Of a stretch of DNA of 64,000 nt, positions 13,329-25,380 are shown piece by piece. Numbering within the stretch: position 1 is the stretch's first letter; every line of letters starts with the position of its first letter. The notes under the pieces are model-generated. The model saw only the letters and a list, made by a program, of their open reading frames with translations, was not told the origin of the DNA and did not search any database. Source of the stretch: Pontederia crassipes (Eukaryota > Streptophyta > Magnoliopsida > Commelinales > Pontederiaceae); the NCBI GenBank assembly GCA_030549335.1, contig JAUKPH010000017.1, forward strand, positions 9,757,501-9,821,500, given 5' to 3'. The position numbers and the translations under genes were made by a program.

Positions 13329-14109
13329 TATTATCTTTATATTGATAATATTATATATATTGATTTATATTGATTAGATTTATATTGATTTATATTATCT
13401 TTATCTTTTGTACATATCATCCAATAATTCCATATTATTTTATTTTCTCTCGGAAGAAAATACATCTTTTACCATTTCCATTCCATTTATATATATACAT
13501 ACATATATTTTTATAAATAGATATTTTATATTAAAAATATATTAATTATTTTGAAGAGAGAAGGCTAGGATTGTCGATTTTCAAAATTCCTTACAATCAT
13601 ATTTCAGAAAATAATCTTAATAATTTACGACTAGGAAAGAGGGTTAATATGAAGTATTTAAAATTTTTAGCTCCATCTCCTGTAAAGTTTGGGATCAACA
13701 ATCGAGGTTGATATTTTTTTATCGAGAAAAGTAACATATTTAGCTCGAGACAATGAAAGTTGGAGTGGCAGCTCCTTCTTGTTGAAGCAAAATTTTAGAT
13801 GAATGTAAAAAAAATTATGGAGAAATTTATTTATAACTGTTTAACTACGTAATGCAGGACAATCTAGTTAAATTAATTGAACTTATCCATCTTCAATTTA
13901 ACATGAATTAAATTGTCCACCTTCCTTTCCAGATAGAGAACTTTAAAAAATTATATTTATCTGGAGAGCACCTATTGCCCTAATCTCTGACATCAACCAG
14001 CATATTCGTTCACGTTCGGCCACTTGACTGAACGTTGGAACTCGAACAACTTGTGCATCCCATTTGGTATTCACCACGTGTTTCTGAAATCAATTAGAAA
14101 TAGGGAACA

Positions 14110-15018
14110 ATGCGAAATTATATATATAGAAAATTCCTATTAATCAAAGTCAGTTAATTGAAATTTTGGAGTCAGTTTGGGAACAATGCGCCCTTAGATT
14201 AGCTTATTCAACTAGTTAATTAACGGAATTGAGCTCCTATCTAGATGTAAGGAAAGTAAAAATTGAAAGTAAAAATTAAAAGTAAAAAAGTGCATATATT
14301 TCACTAATAAAATGCAAACTCGCTAGTTTCTCTTATTCTAAAATATTGTCCCACAATATTGTTGATCATACTGAGCAAGGTAGTTAAGATCGGAATCTTA
14401 TGTAAAATTGAAAAAAAGTCCGTAAAATAAATATCGTAAGATCGAATCGAAGATCGTAAGATTCTACTTATATATTAAAAAAAATAGTTTGATATATAAA
14501 ATTATATAAAAAATATTTTTTTAAATAATTTTGAAATGGTTTATATTATAAATAATGTTAACTTTGAGTATTATCCTATTAAAACTTTCTACAAATGCAT
14601 TTATATATTTTTTATATAATAGTAATTTAATAATGGCAATAATATGGAATATCATTATATAATAACTTTTAATATACATTGATAATAAAATTATTTCGTG
14701 AAAAAATATTTTTAAAATTTTGATTATAACCAATAATTATCCTCTTAATTTTATTCTTCCAAAAATCATGTGACACTTGGTGAAAATTTAAAAAAAATGA
14801 AAAAATTAAATTCGTAGGATTGATAAGATCTTACCATTACGATGCTACTAAAATGATTTCAAAATTGAGATCGATATCGTATATTCTAAAAAAGTTCGTA
14901 CGATAAAGATCTATATTTTAGATCACATGGACTATATTATTAACAAATGTGATTTATTTTAGATCCATATTTTAGGATCAACTGTGATCCTACCATAATC
15001 ATATAAATATTCTTATTA

Positions 15019-15057
<39 letters not shown>

Positions 15058-15680
15058 GAACGAATTTCAATCTTGTTGGTCAGTTAATTCATGTATATAT
15101 GTACATATAAAAATTCATCAGCAAATATTTTATATTAAGAAGTATTAATTGTTTATTTGAAGATATAATTCTTGATTTTCAAAATTTCCTACAATCATAT
15201 TTTGGAAAATAATCTCGACAATTTTGCTCCGGATGTCAAAGCATATCCAAATAGGAAAGAGAATTAAGATGAAGTGGTTAAAATTTCTTACGTCATCTAA
15301 ATAATTATATCACCAGGCCAATAATGGAGATTGATATTTTATTTTTATTAACAAAAGTAACAGATTTAGCTCGAGAGCATTTATTATTCAAATCTATGAC
15401 ATCAATCGACTGAAGGCTTGAACTCCTCAACTTTTACATCCTATTTGGTATTTAACCACGTGTTTCTGGAAATCAACTTGAAATGGGGAGCTATGATATA
15501 TACATTAAGATTTATTCTACAAAGTAGGTAATCACAATTTAAATGTATTTTAAACTATAAGTTTATATTTTTAATGTAATTTATATGACAAGTACTATTT
15601 TGTATATACAACATATTTAAAAATATCTTACAAAGACATTATGTAAGTTAAAATGACTATAAAAAGTATTGTCTTTATGC
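14110..15680 (+). repeat. Unidentified AT-rich dispersed repeat unit (alpha copy in D1)
   Basis: Starts near ATATATATAGAAAATTCCTA and contains GGAGTCAGTTTGGGAACAAT, a region dense in AAGATCG, GTAAGATC and GATCGTAAGATTC motifs, and AGGATCAACTGTGATCCTA at 14,980. Sister units are at about 17,060-18,607, 21,470-22,880, 35,640-37,200 and 38,710-40,500. No coding capacity, terminal inverted repeats or target-site duplications were recognised. It may be a non-autonomous transposon or simply DNA carried along by local duplication. Confidence 0.6.
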
Positions 15681-17059
15681 ATGGGAGTTTGCCTTATTAG
15701 TTTAAACTAATGATAACTGTTTTATTTATTTCAATGTTCAAATATCATTTTTTGGTACAATTTTGTTTAACTAAGATCCATATATATTGACCAGGATATT
15801 TTTTTACCTTAAAGAGATAAAGGAAGATACTTCAAATTGGTATTGTTAGTCGGTCGAGATCAAATGCCAAGCCACTCTAGAAGAGGCTATACCCACATCG
15901 AATTATTGCTAGAAGTAAATTAATAGTATTTTGGTTACCTAGATGAAAAAAAAAGAGTTCGAGTTGGTATAGGATATATAGATATAGACGAGTTTCTTTA
16001 GTTCGCACAATACTGTTCACATGGTATCTGTGAATACTAGAACCATGCGAAATGCATTGATCAATTTTCAAAGCTCGCGGCCTGGGATGGCCGCATGGCG
16101 GTCAATTTTTTTTATTACTTTATACCTTATCTAGTATGATCTTTCTAATTCCGACTGAACATGATAAAATGTGTAGATACCTTGATATTGAGAATAGAAT
16201 CTTTCCTAGTTTTTCTTAATTTGCACTAATATATATATATATATATATGTCAACATTGAGTAATATGCATAAAGATAATACAAAATATATAAGTCACCAT
16301 CAGTTCATTTATTCACAAAAGAGGAGTAATGGATTGTGTAAAGTAAATAATACATTAGAAACAAAATAATAAAACTTAAATTTTAGGAGATTTCAAGTTA
16401 AAGATAAGTTTGTAACAAATGTAATATATAAAAACAAAGTTATCTTCTTACCAAAAAAAGATAATTATCTCAATATCGAAGGAAGTTGCTTGATTTTTTT
16501 AGACGTGTATGAAAGATTTATATGTTGTTTGCACTTGCATTGGTTGAATAGATTTTTATACTCTCATATCTCTTTTAATCCTGTTATCAATTAAATTATT
16601 ATATTTAAGTTTCAAATATTTTAATTGAATGATACTTTTACAATAATTTTATCTTCTTTTAACTTTTCATCTTCTTTAAGCATTTTTCTATGCATTTCTT
16701 CATAAGATACATCTCGTAATGAACTAAGTATAGTAAATGGTGCACCTTCTATATAATGTTCTTATATTCTTTTAACTTTTTGTATTCTTTAAGCATTTAA
16801 TCTCATAAAAATTTAATGACAATTAAGTTTTTTTTGGAATAAAACTAATTAAACTTATAACTTTCGGTGGAGAGGGAATATAAAATGACAAATGTTAATG
16901 GACTATAATGGTGTATAAATGTGGGGTTATAATGTTAGTGACAAATATAATTAATGGTATTTATGATAAAAAATGAAAGCATTAAAAATATATAAAATTA
17001 TAAAATTTTAGAAAAAAAAGATAGAGGTTAATAATGGCTTGAGATGGATTGTGAATGCT

Positions 17060-17956
17060 CAAAATTATATATAGAAAATTCTTATTAATCAAAATCAGTT
17101 AATTGAAATTTTGGAGTCAGTTAGGGAACAATGCACCCTTAGATTAGCTTATTCAACTAGTTAATTAATGGAACTGAGCTCCTACTAGATGTAAGGAAGG
17201 TAAAAAATTAAAAGTAAATAAGTGCATATATTTCACTAATAAAATACAAACTCGCTAGTTTCTCTTATTTTAAAAATTGCCGATTTTAAGATCTCACAAT
17301 ATTGTTGATGATACTAAGCAAGGTAGTCAAGATCGAAATTTTACGTAAGATTGAAAAAAGTCTATAAAATCAAAGATCATAAGATCGGATCGAGGATCGT
17401 AATATTCAACTTATATATTCAAAAAACAGTTTAATATATAAAATTATATAAAAACTAATTTTTAAAATAATTTTGTAACTGTTTATACTATAAATAATGT
17501 TAACTTGACTATTATCCTATTAAAACTTTCTACAAATGCATTTATATAATAGTAATTTAATATGAATTGACAAAAAAATGACAATAATATGGGATAGCAT
17601 TATATAATAACTTTAAATATACATTGATAATAAAAATATTTTGTGAAAAAATACTTTAAAATTTTGATTATAACCAATCATTTTCCTCTTAATTTATTCT
17701 TCCAAAAATCATGTTACACTTGGTGAAAATTTTAAAACAACGAAAAAATTAAATTCGTAAGATTGGTAAGATCTTACAACCTTATTATTACGATCCTACT
17801 AAAATGATTTTAAAATTGAGATTGAGATCATATATTTTAGAAAAGTTCGTACAATCATATGATAAGGATCCATATTTTAGATCACAGAGACTATATTATC
17901 AACAAATGTGATTTATTTTAGATCCATATTTTAGGATCAACTGTGATCCTACCATA

Positions 17957-17990
<34 letters not shown>

Positions 17991-18607
17991 TCTAAACAGA
18001 CATCAAATGTAAAATTCCTCTATTAGATTTATGTTGTTTATGTTATCTGTATCTTTTGTATTCATCCAATATTTTAATATTATTTTATTTACTTTCAAAA
18101 ATTATATATCTTTTACTAAAATCAAGTATCGTTTTGCACGTGAATTAATAGTATATATATTTTATACATTATTGTGGGTTTCAAGGTTGATTTTTATATA
18201 ATATTATTTTTACTATTAAAAAATTATCATATTATGTTTCATGATATATATATATATATATATATAATATAATATATACACACACATATGAACAAATTTC
18301 AATCTTGATGGTCAATTAATTCATGTATATTTGTACATATGAAAATTCATGAGTAAATATTTTATATTAAGAAGTATTAATTGTTTATTTGAAGATATAA
18401 TTCTGGATTTTCAAAATTTCTTACAATCATATTTCGGAAAATAATCCCGATAATTTTGTTCCGGATGTCAAAACATATCCAACTAGGAAAAAAGCATTAA
18501 TGTGAAGTGTTTAAAATAATGGAGATTGATATATTTTTATTAACAAAAGTAACAGATTTAGCTCGAGAGCATTTATTATTCAAATCTATGACATCAATCG
18601 ACTGAAG
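17060..18607 (+). repeat. Unidentified AT-rich dispersed repeat unit (beta copy in D1)
   Basis: Second unit of the family, about 85-90% like the alpha unit by eye, and cut short on the right by the poly-C/LINE block at 18,608. The same alpha-beta order occurs in D3. D2 has a single hybrid unit (21,470-22,880) that switches from alpha-type to beta-type sequence at about 21,950, with the beta-type match resuming at about 39,640 in D3. Confidence 0.6.
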
Positions 18608-18655
18608 CCCCCCCACACCCACCCCCCCCCCCCCCCCCTCCCCCCCCAATTTTAT
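18608..18655 (+). repeat. Poly-C tract
   Basis: About 48 bases that are almost only C with rare A and T, at the exact point where the D1 segment stops and LINE-related DNA begins. It may be a rearrangement scar. It may also be partly an assembly artefact, because long homopolymers are error-prone. Confidence 0.9.
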
Positions 18656-19502
18656 ATTTTTTTTGGAAACTTTGTCTTTATAAGTTACCTACTCTCGACA
18701 CTATTCTCTTTTTTATAGCACTATTGACCCTACGTGCTCCCTTTGTGGTTTGGCTCTAGAGACAAATTCACACCTCTTTCAATGTCATGTGGCACACTAA
18801 CTCTAACCCCTCTTCCGAAATAAGCTCCACATTACCTTCCGTCTCACTCCATCCTAGCAACTTGGCTCCTGGGTCTAGGAGGGAGTCAATATGGATCATA
18901 AGTCACAATGAACCTTTCTCTCAATTTTTTCTTATTGCCTTTGGGAAACTTTAGAATGGTATTCACTTCACGTCACAGTGTGCAACTGTGAGTATGGCTT
19001 GGGAGAGAGATTCGGATGGTTATCATTTTACTGACACCCACGCCCCTAGGCCTACTGCCCCCAATACTCACAACAAGCCGGTGGGAACCCCCAACATTGG
19101 GTCAAGCATAACTCCGATGACTCCTATTAGGGGGCAATAGAGGTGGGAGGTACTATCTATCTTCTTCGATCTCACGACGAATATTATATTTTTGCAAGAT
19201 AATTTAGGTGCAGCTCAGACTCGATTTCGGAAAGTGAGGCATTGGCAGTGCTCAAAGGTCTTTAAAGTTGCAGTGAGAAAGGATTAACTCATAAAAATAT
19301 GCTCCGACTCATCTAAACTCATCAGGAAGGAATCCAAATGTCCATGGAAAATGAAGGGGCTAGTGCTTGACACATTCAATTTTTGTATATGGATTCTATT
19401 GGAGTAGTTACTTAATTTATGCAATTGTTTTTTTTAAAAGACCCCCTACCCTCTATGCCTTTCTCAATGGAGAGAGAGGGGGAAGGGGAGGGAGAGGGGC
19501 AT
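18656..19502 (+). mobile_element. L1-type LINE ORF2 C-terminal and 3' fragment, copy 2
   Basis: Around 18,727-18,800 the + strand encodes TCSLCGLALETNSHLFQC, the Cys-x2-Cys...His...Cys pattern of the zinc-binding domain (zf-RVT) at the end of plant LINE reverse-transcriptase proteins. A stop follows shortly after. The rest (18,837-19,502) is shared with 12,662-13,328 and ends in the same GAGAGGGGCAT. No reverse-transcriptase core is present, so the copy is 5'-truncated and inactive. No poly(A) tail is seen at the right end. Confidence 0.7.
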
Positions 19503-20226
19503 CACCCTCTCTTCTTTTTTATATTTTAAAATAAATACTTATCTATTACTTCTTATATGTTACATTTTTAAAGGTTTTAAGATTATGATTTTCAGCACCT
19601 CAATCACTAAATAATTTGGAAGCTTGAATTTGCATGTTAAGAATATTGTTTTGTTATAAATATATTAATTCATTAGGAAAAGAATTTGAATGATTAAAAC
19701 TAGAGTAAAGAGGTTATGCTTAGCGTCCTCCCTAAGCAACTTTGAGGGCTGATTAATTTTCATCGGTCATCTTCGTTCAATAGTTTGGATGCTCTTTTTT
19801 CTCCTTTTTCGCATAAAGGGCGAGGGCGAAACGGAGGAGGAGGTGGCACAGCAGACGGTCAACCTCGACAACGACGGTGTTGGAGGCATCGAGAAGGACG
19901 AGGGCAAAGCAGCGGAGGAGGAGGCGGTGAAACAGCCGGTCGACCTCATGCATCGAGGAGGGCGACGCCGGAGTCGAGGTGCTCGGCAACGGCTGCCTGG
20001 TTGGAGGCCAACGAGTCTGGTTCGGAGAGCACTGTGTCGACGTCAGATATGGTGAGGGCGAGGGCGACGGAGAGAAGGTAGGGAATAGACACGGAAAAAA
20101 AACAAAGGAATCGTCGGATGGCTCCGCAAGCTAGGTAAAACTGTTCCATCGATTAGATTAGAATAATTTGAACTATTCCATCGATTAATTAACTGAATCG
20201 AGCACCGAATCTTTCTACTGACGATT
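19503..20226. other. Single-copy spacer with a small GC-rich island (19,785-20,090)
   Basis: This piece has no match elsewhere in the window. 19,503-19,780 is AT-rich with nothing recognisable. 19,785-20,090 is strongly GC-rich and open in several frames on both strands. One + frame (19,789-20,055) is acidic in its first half, with repeated Glu. It contains a degenerate ~75-bp direct repeat whose units hold GACGGTCAACCTCGAC and GCCGGTCGACCTCATG. No family is recognised. It could be an exon fragment captured by a transposon or an orphan CpG-rich piece; I do not call a gene. Confidence 0.5.
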
Positions 20227-21469
20227 TGTTGTCTCCTAAGCGCAAGTGGGGGCATGCAGTCGTATGATATCTTTGCTGCTTTGGTATATGCGCTTCGACC
20301 TTAAATAATAATCATGAGCTATTTATTAATTTGTGGTCAACCACTTAAAACATTTAAATAATAAGATATTAATTAAACTTAAGGGAACACAGAGAGACAA
20401 CGAATGAAAGGGATGCCAGCAATGGCACGTTTTCTCCATTCTTTTTCTTTTTTTTTTGTTTGTCTTATTTTAAAATTTGTCGATCTTAAGATTCCACCAA
20501 CTGTAGTATTTGGATATGTCTGAGACTGAGAGATCCTTTATATTCGCCTACTCTCTCTCTCCTTATTCATGGGAATTATATTATATTGTATTGTATTCTA
20601 GGATCAAGGAACGTGAATAATTATTTTAAATTCAGATCCTAGGACCAATTGTACCATAATGATATAAAGATTTCTATTAGAATAATATATACGTAAGATA
20701 CCTCGATTAGATTTATCTTGATTATATTATCTTTATCTTTTGTACATATCATCCAATAATTCCATATTATTTTATTTTCTCTCGGAAGAATAATACATCT
20801 TTTACCATTTCCATTCCATATATATATATACATATATTTATAAATAAATATTTTATATTAAAAAGATATTAATTATTTGAATGAGAGAAGGCTAGGATTC
20901 TCAATTTTCAAAATTCCTTACAATCATATTTCAGAAAATAATCTTGATAATTTACGACTAGGAAAGAGGATTAATATGAAGCATTTAAAATTTTTAGCTC
21001 ATCTCCTGTAAAGTTTGGGATCAACAATTGAGGCTGATACTTTTTATCGAGAAAAGTAACATATTTAGCTCGAGACAACGAAAGTTGGAGTGGCGGCTCC
21101 TTCTTGTTTAAACAAAATTTTGAATTCAAATTTAGATGAATGTAAAAAGGAATTGTGGAGAAATTTTTTTATCACTGTTTAACTACGTAACAATCTAGTT
21201 AAGTTAATTGAACTTATCAATCTTAAATTTATAGATAATATAAATTTCAACATGAATTAAATTGTCGACCTTCCTTTCCAGACACAAAACATTAAAAAAA
21301 TATATTTATCTGGAGAGCACCTATTTCCCTAATATTTGACATCAACCATCATATTCGTTCACGTTCGGCCACTTGACTGAACGTTGGAACTCGAACAACT
21401 TGTGCATCCCATTTGGTATTCACCACGTGTTTCTGAAATCAATCAGAAATAGGGAACAATGCGAAATTA

Positions 21470-22880
21470 TATATATAGAAAATTCCTATTAATCAAAGTC
21501 AGTTAATTGAAATTTTGGAGTCAGTTTGGGAACAATGCGCCCTTAGATTAGCTTATTCAACTAGTTAATTAACGGAATTGAGCTCCTATCTAGATGTAAG
21601 GAAAGTAAAAATTAAAAGTAAAAAAGTGCATATATTTCACTAATAAAGTGCAAACTCGCTAGTTTCTCTTATTTTAAAAAATTGTCGATTTTAAGATCCC
21701 ACAATATTGTTGATGATACTGAGCAAGGAAGTCAAGATCGAAATCTTATTTAAGATTAAAAAATGTTCATAAGATAAAGATCGTAAGATCGAATCGAGAA
21801 TCGTGAGATTCTACTTATATATTCAAAAAATAGTTTGATATACAAAATTATATAAAAAAACTAATTATTTTAAATTACTTTGAAATGGTTTATATTATAA
21901 ATAATGTTAACTTTGAGTATTATCCTATTAAAACTTTCTACAAATGCATTTTTATAATAATCCAAATAGATATCAAATGTAAAATCCCTGGATTACATTT
22001 TTTATTATGTTATCTGTATCTTTCGTAATCATTCAGTATTTTAATATTATTTTATTTTATTTCAAAAATTATATATCTTTTACTAAAATCAAGTATCATT
22101 TTGCACGTGAATTAATAGTATATATATTTCATACAGTATTGTGGGTTTCAAGGTTGATTATTGTATAATATTTTTTTACTATTAAAAAATTATCATATTA
22201 TGTTTCATGATATATATATAATTTATATAATATACACACACATATATGAATGAATTTCAATCTTGGCAGTCAATTAATTCATGTATCTATGTACATATGA
22301 AAATTCATGAGTAAATATTTTATATTAAGAAGTATTAATTGTTTATTTGAAGATATAATTATGGATTTTCAAAATTTCCTACAATCATATTTCAGAAAAT
22401 AATCTCGATAATTTTGCTCCGGATGTCAAAACATATCCAACTAGGAAAGAGCATTAATCTGAAGTGTTTAAAATTTCTTACATCATCTAAATAATCATAT
22501 CACCAGGCCAATAATGGAGATTGATATTTTATTTTTATTAACAAAAGTAACAGATTTAGCTCGAGAGCATTTATTATTCAAATCTATGGCATCAGTCGAC
22601 TGAAGGCATGAACTCCTCAACTTTTACATCCTATTTGGTATTTAACCACATGTTTCTGGAAATCAACTTGAAATGGGGAGCTATGATATTTACATTAAGA
22701 TTTATTCTAAAAAGTAGGTAATCACAATTTAAATGTATTTTACACTATAAGTTTATATTTTTAGTGTAATTAATATGACAAGTACTATTTTGTATATACA
22801 GCATATTTAAAAATATCTTACAAAGACATTATGTAAGTTAAAATGACTATAAAAAGTATTGTCTTTAAGAAATAATTATT
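21470..22880 (+). repeat. Unidentified AT-rich repeat unit (single hybrid copy in D2)
   Basis: Its first part follows the alpha unit of D3 (35,640-36,110) and its second part the beta unit (39,640-40,500). It lacks about 3.5 kb that D3 holds between them. The simplest reading is loss by unequal recombination between alpha and beta. No coding region. Confidence 0.6.
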
Positions 22881-23157
22881 CTACTCAATTTACATTCATG
22901 CATGTGTCTCGAAAAAGTATATTACAATTTTGCTAACAATTGATAAAGGACAATAATAAATATTTTATTCAAAATAATATCATATATTAGAAAATAATAG
23001 TAATATTGTTCTTTTCAATATATTTCATGGATTTGGTATCTGTCTATTTGAAAAGAAAGAAATGAAAGTTGCTTTAAGTTTGAAACTATTTCTTATCCTA
23101 ATTTTTCTAAAGATCAATTTTAATTATTGAAATGAAACTAATTTGGTCAACATTGCT

Positions 23158-25380
23158 TGTAACAACCAGAAAAAAAATTCAATCAATTTAAAACAAAGAT
23201 AAAACGACCAACTAATTGATCCCAGAGTTATGAATAAACTAAAAAACCAACCCAAATTAAGTACCACAGGATTCTTAGGGGGGAGAATCAAGGATAAGTA
23301 AGATAAAAACAGCCCCATATTATTATGCCTGATAGAATAAAACTCCCCTTTCTTTGTTCTTCCTCTCCCCTTACGACCTGAAGTTTCCAATATCTCCTGT
23401 GAGAAGAAAATTCCCCTCGCTGCTGTCCCCAAGTGCAAGGGTAGCTGATGTTTCTTTCCCTGCTACATTATTCGATCCTCACCCCTCCTCACGTTCTCTT
23501 CATTGGGAACTGTTTGCAGATAGAGATCGACTAAGGGAAGAAGGGGCGCAGGGAGGACACAACCGATAGGATTCCCAATGATCCAGAACAAGGATCAATC
23601 ACGAATAGAGGTGGGTGAATCGAAATCACCTTGCATAAATTGGATAGATTATATTCTCTGATTATGAACGAATCATGTTAAGTGAATGAAAGATTATAGA
23701 AGTCTCACTAAAGGAAATTGGATTGCTCTGTTTCTATTGATTTGAAAATTGTTTGATTGATTGCTTGTAGGATAATTGATTGCTATTGCTTTGATTTGCC
23801 TTGATGATTGTTAGGATTCAGAAATTAGCCTAGGATGAAATTTTGTTAATGATTCAAGTAATTTTCATGTTGAAATCGGTCTGGAATCCGCCGTTGTCAC
23901 GGTAGTGCCACCCTCCTGGCACGCCCATGTCGCAGACGTCACGATCGTACCACACCATGGGCATGCCTGTGACATCGTCTGTCCACGCTAAGTAGAAGGT
24001 CGGTCAACACCAGTCAATCGAGCACCCAACCTGTCACGGCCGTGCCACCCTTCTGCAAGCCCATGCCATGACCAAATTCCCATCTTAACGAATAAGCATA
24101 AAGCCAATCGACTGACCCCTTTGAACAGGTCGACCGCCCTCACCCTCTGTCACGACTGTGCCACCTTACGGTACGCCCGTCCCATCTCACATGCCCACTA
24201 GCACACCTGCGCCACAGGTTATGACCGTTCCCTTCCCATAGGCATGGCCATGCCATTATGTTGTCACGGCCATGCCAAGTTACAGAACAACCCCTTATTT
24301 CACCCATACGTTTCCCTTGATCCTGATTTAAATGTTGTCGGTTTACTTTATGATTAGACATGATTAAGATTGATTTTAATGCCAAGTTCTCACCGAGATC
24401 TATCCCTTATTTCAACATGAATCCTTTTACTGATTTACTTCCTACTGATCTTATTGCCTCCATCATATGAAGAAAGAATAACAAGTTCTAAAGTGATTAA
24501 TAAGTTAAGATGAAAAATGAATAATGGGTTGCCAGTCCAAGCTAAGCGTCTTAAGATAAGAGTCACTCCTTTGATCATGATTTGATCACCCATTGACCCG
24601 TACAAGACTGTATCGTTTGCTCGGCATACTCCAAGAATATAAAGGCATCTAAAGTCACCCTATTTGTTCTAAGCATGATTTAAGTTTAAGAAGCATGGAT
24701 AAGTAAAGCAAATATGTTTCAAGTATGAATAAGTAAAGCAAGTATGTTTCAAGTATGGATAAGTAAAGCAAGCATGAATTCCAAATCAAGTTATTATCAG
24801 TATTTATATCATGATTCTCAAGCATGTCCTTGAGTCCAAGTTTATCAAGTATTACGTGATTGTACTGATTATCGATGTCTATTTATCATCCACATTATGA
24901 TTTATGATGATCTCATGCTCGGTCAAGATAAGTACTATGATTTATTTTTTATTTCTCTATTCAAGATATGCATTGTATACTTATGTGGTTCCCCACTAGG
25001 CTGTAAAGCTTACGGGAGGACCTCCTCCGTGTCTGATTTCCACAGTGTCAGGTCAGTGGTAGTGTTGAGTTGGTGTGCTGCGACGATGCTCGGGAAACTA
25101 TAAAGCACATGAACATCAGGGCCTACTTAGTTACTTATTTTTTTCTTCCGCATTCATGAACCTATGATGTAAATCTTATGACATTCATTTAGAGATGATG
25201 TAGTCACCATCTAGAACTTCTGCAACTTATGTTATTTTTCTTTATTTTATTATTCTTTTTGCTGATGTGTCTTAATTTTTTTATTGAGACTTAGTCAATA
25301 TGATAGTCAAAGTCATAGCGTCCGTAGCATCTCCTAGCTGATCTTTGCCACGTGGCGTGAGTCGATTTGAGGGTGTTTCA
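23158..25380 (+). mobile_element. Solo LTR (Ty3/gypsy-like), copy 1, ~2.22 kb
   Basis: Begins TGTAACAACC and ends GGGTGTTTCA. It shares much of its interior with the LTR at 27,550-29,740: CACGGCCGTG-type palindromes, the block GTGGTTCCCCACTAGGCTGT (24,983), and an end with CACGTGGCG and GTCGATTTG. No internal region, primer site or polyprotein is present, so it looks like a solo LTR. No clean target-site duplication is seen. The sister locus in D3 (about 40,797-40,809) has a short unrelated stretch instead. It looks older than the second copy. Family placement (Tekay/Del-like) is inference. Confidence 0.72.

Larger units (their letters stand above)
13329..18607 (+). repeat. Segmental duplicate D1 (AT-rich), related to 35,040-40,240
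   Basis: Collinear with the left part of D3 at very high similarity by eye: 13,800-16,250 matches 35,325-37,750, and 16,250-18,600 matches 37,900-40,240. It holds two related units of an unidentified repeat, about 14,110-15,680 and about 17,060-18,607. The right end stops abruptly at GACTGAAG, where a poly-C tract begins. No gene is visible; short open frames (14,521-14,733; 15,877-16,071) are AT-rich chance frames. (TA)n tracts lie near 15,021, 16,230, 17,960 and 18,243. Confidence 0.85.

Noticed and set aside
14521-14733. Minus-strand gene, also at 36,026-36,247
   Set aside because: AT-rich, Ile/Lys/Asn-heavy frame within a repeat, disrupted in other copies (17,460-17,700), with no domain.
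23354-23569. 71-codon + frame as a gene
   Set aside because: It lies inside the solo LTR and has no protein family features.
24140-24385. 81-codon minus-strand frame
   Set aside because: Produced by the GC-rich palindromic part of the LTR; not a gene.
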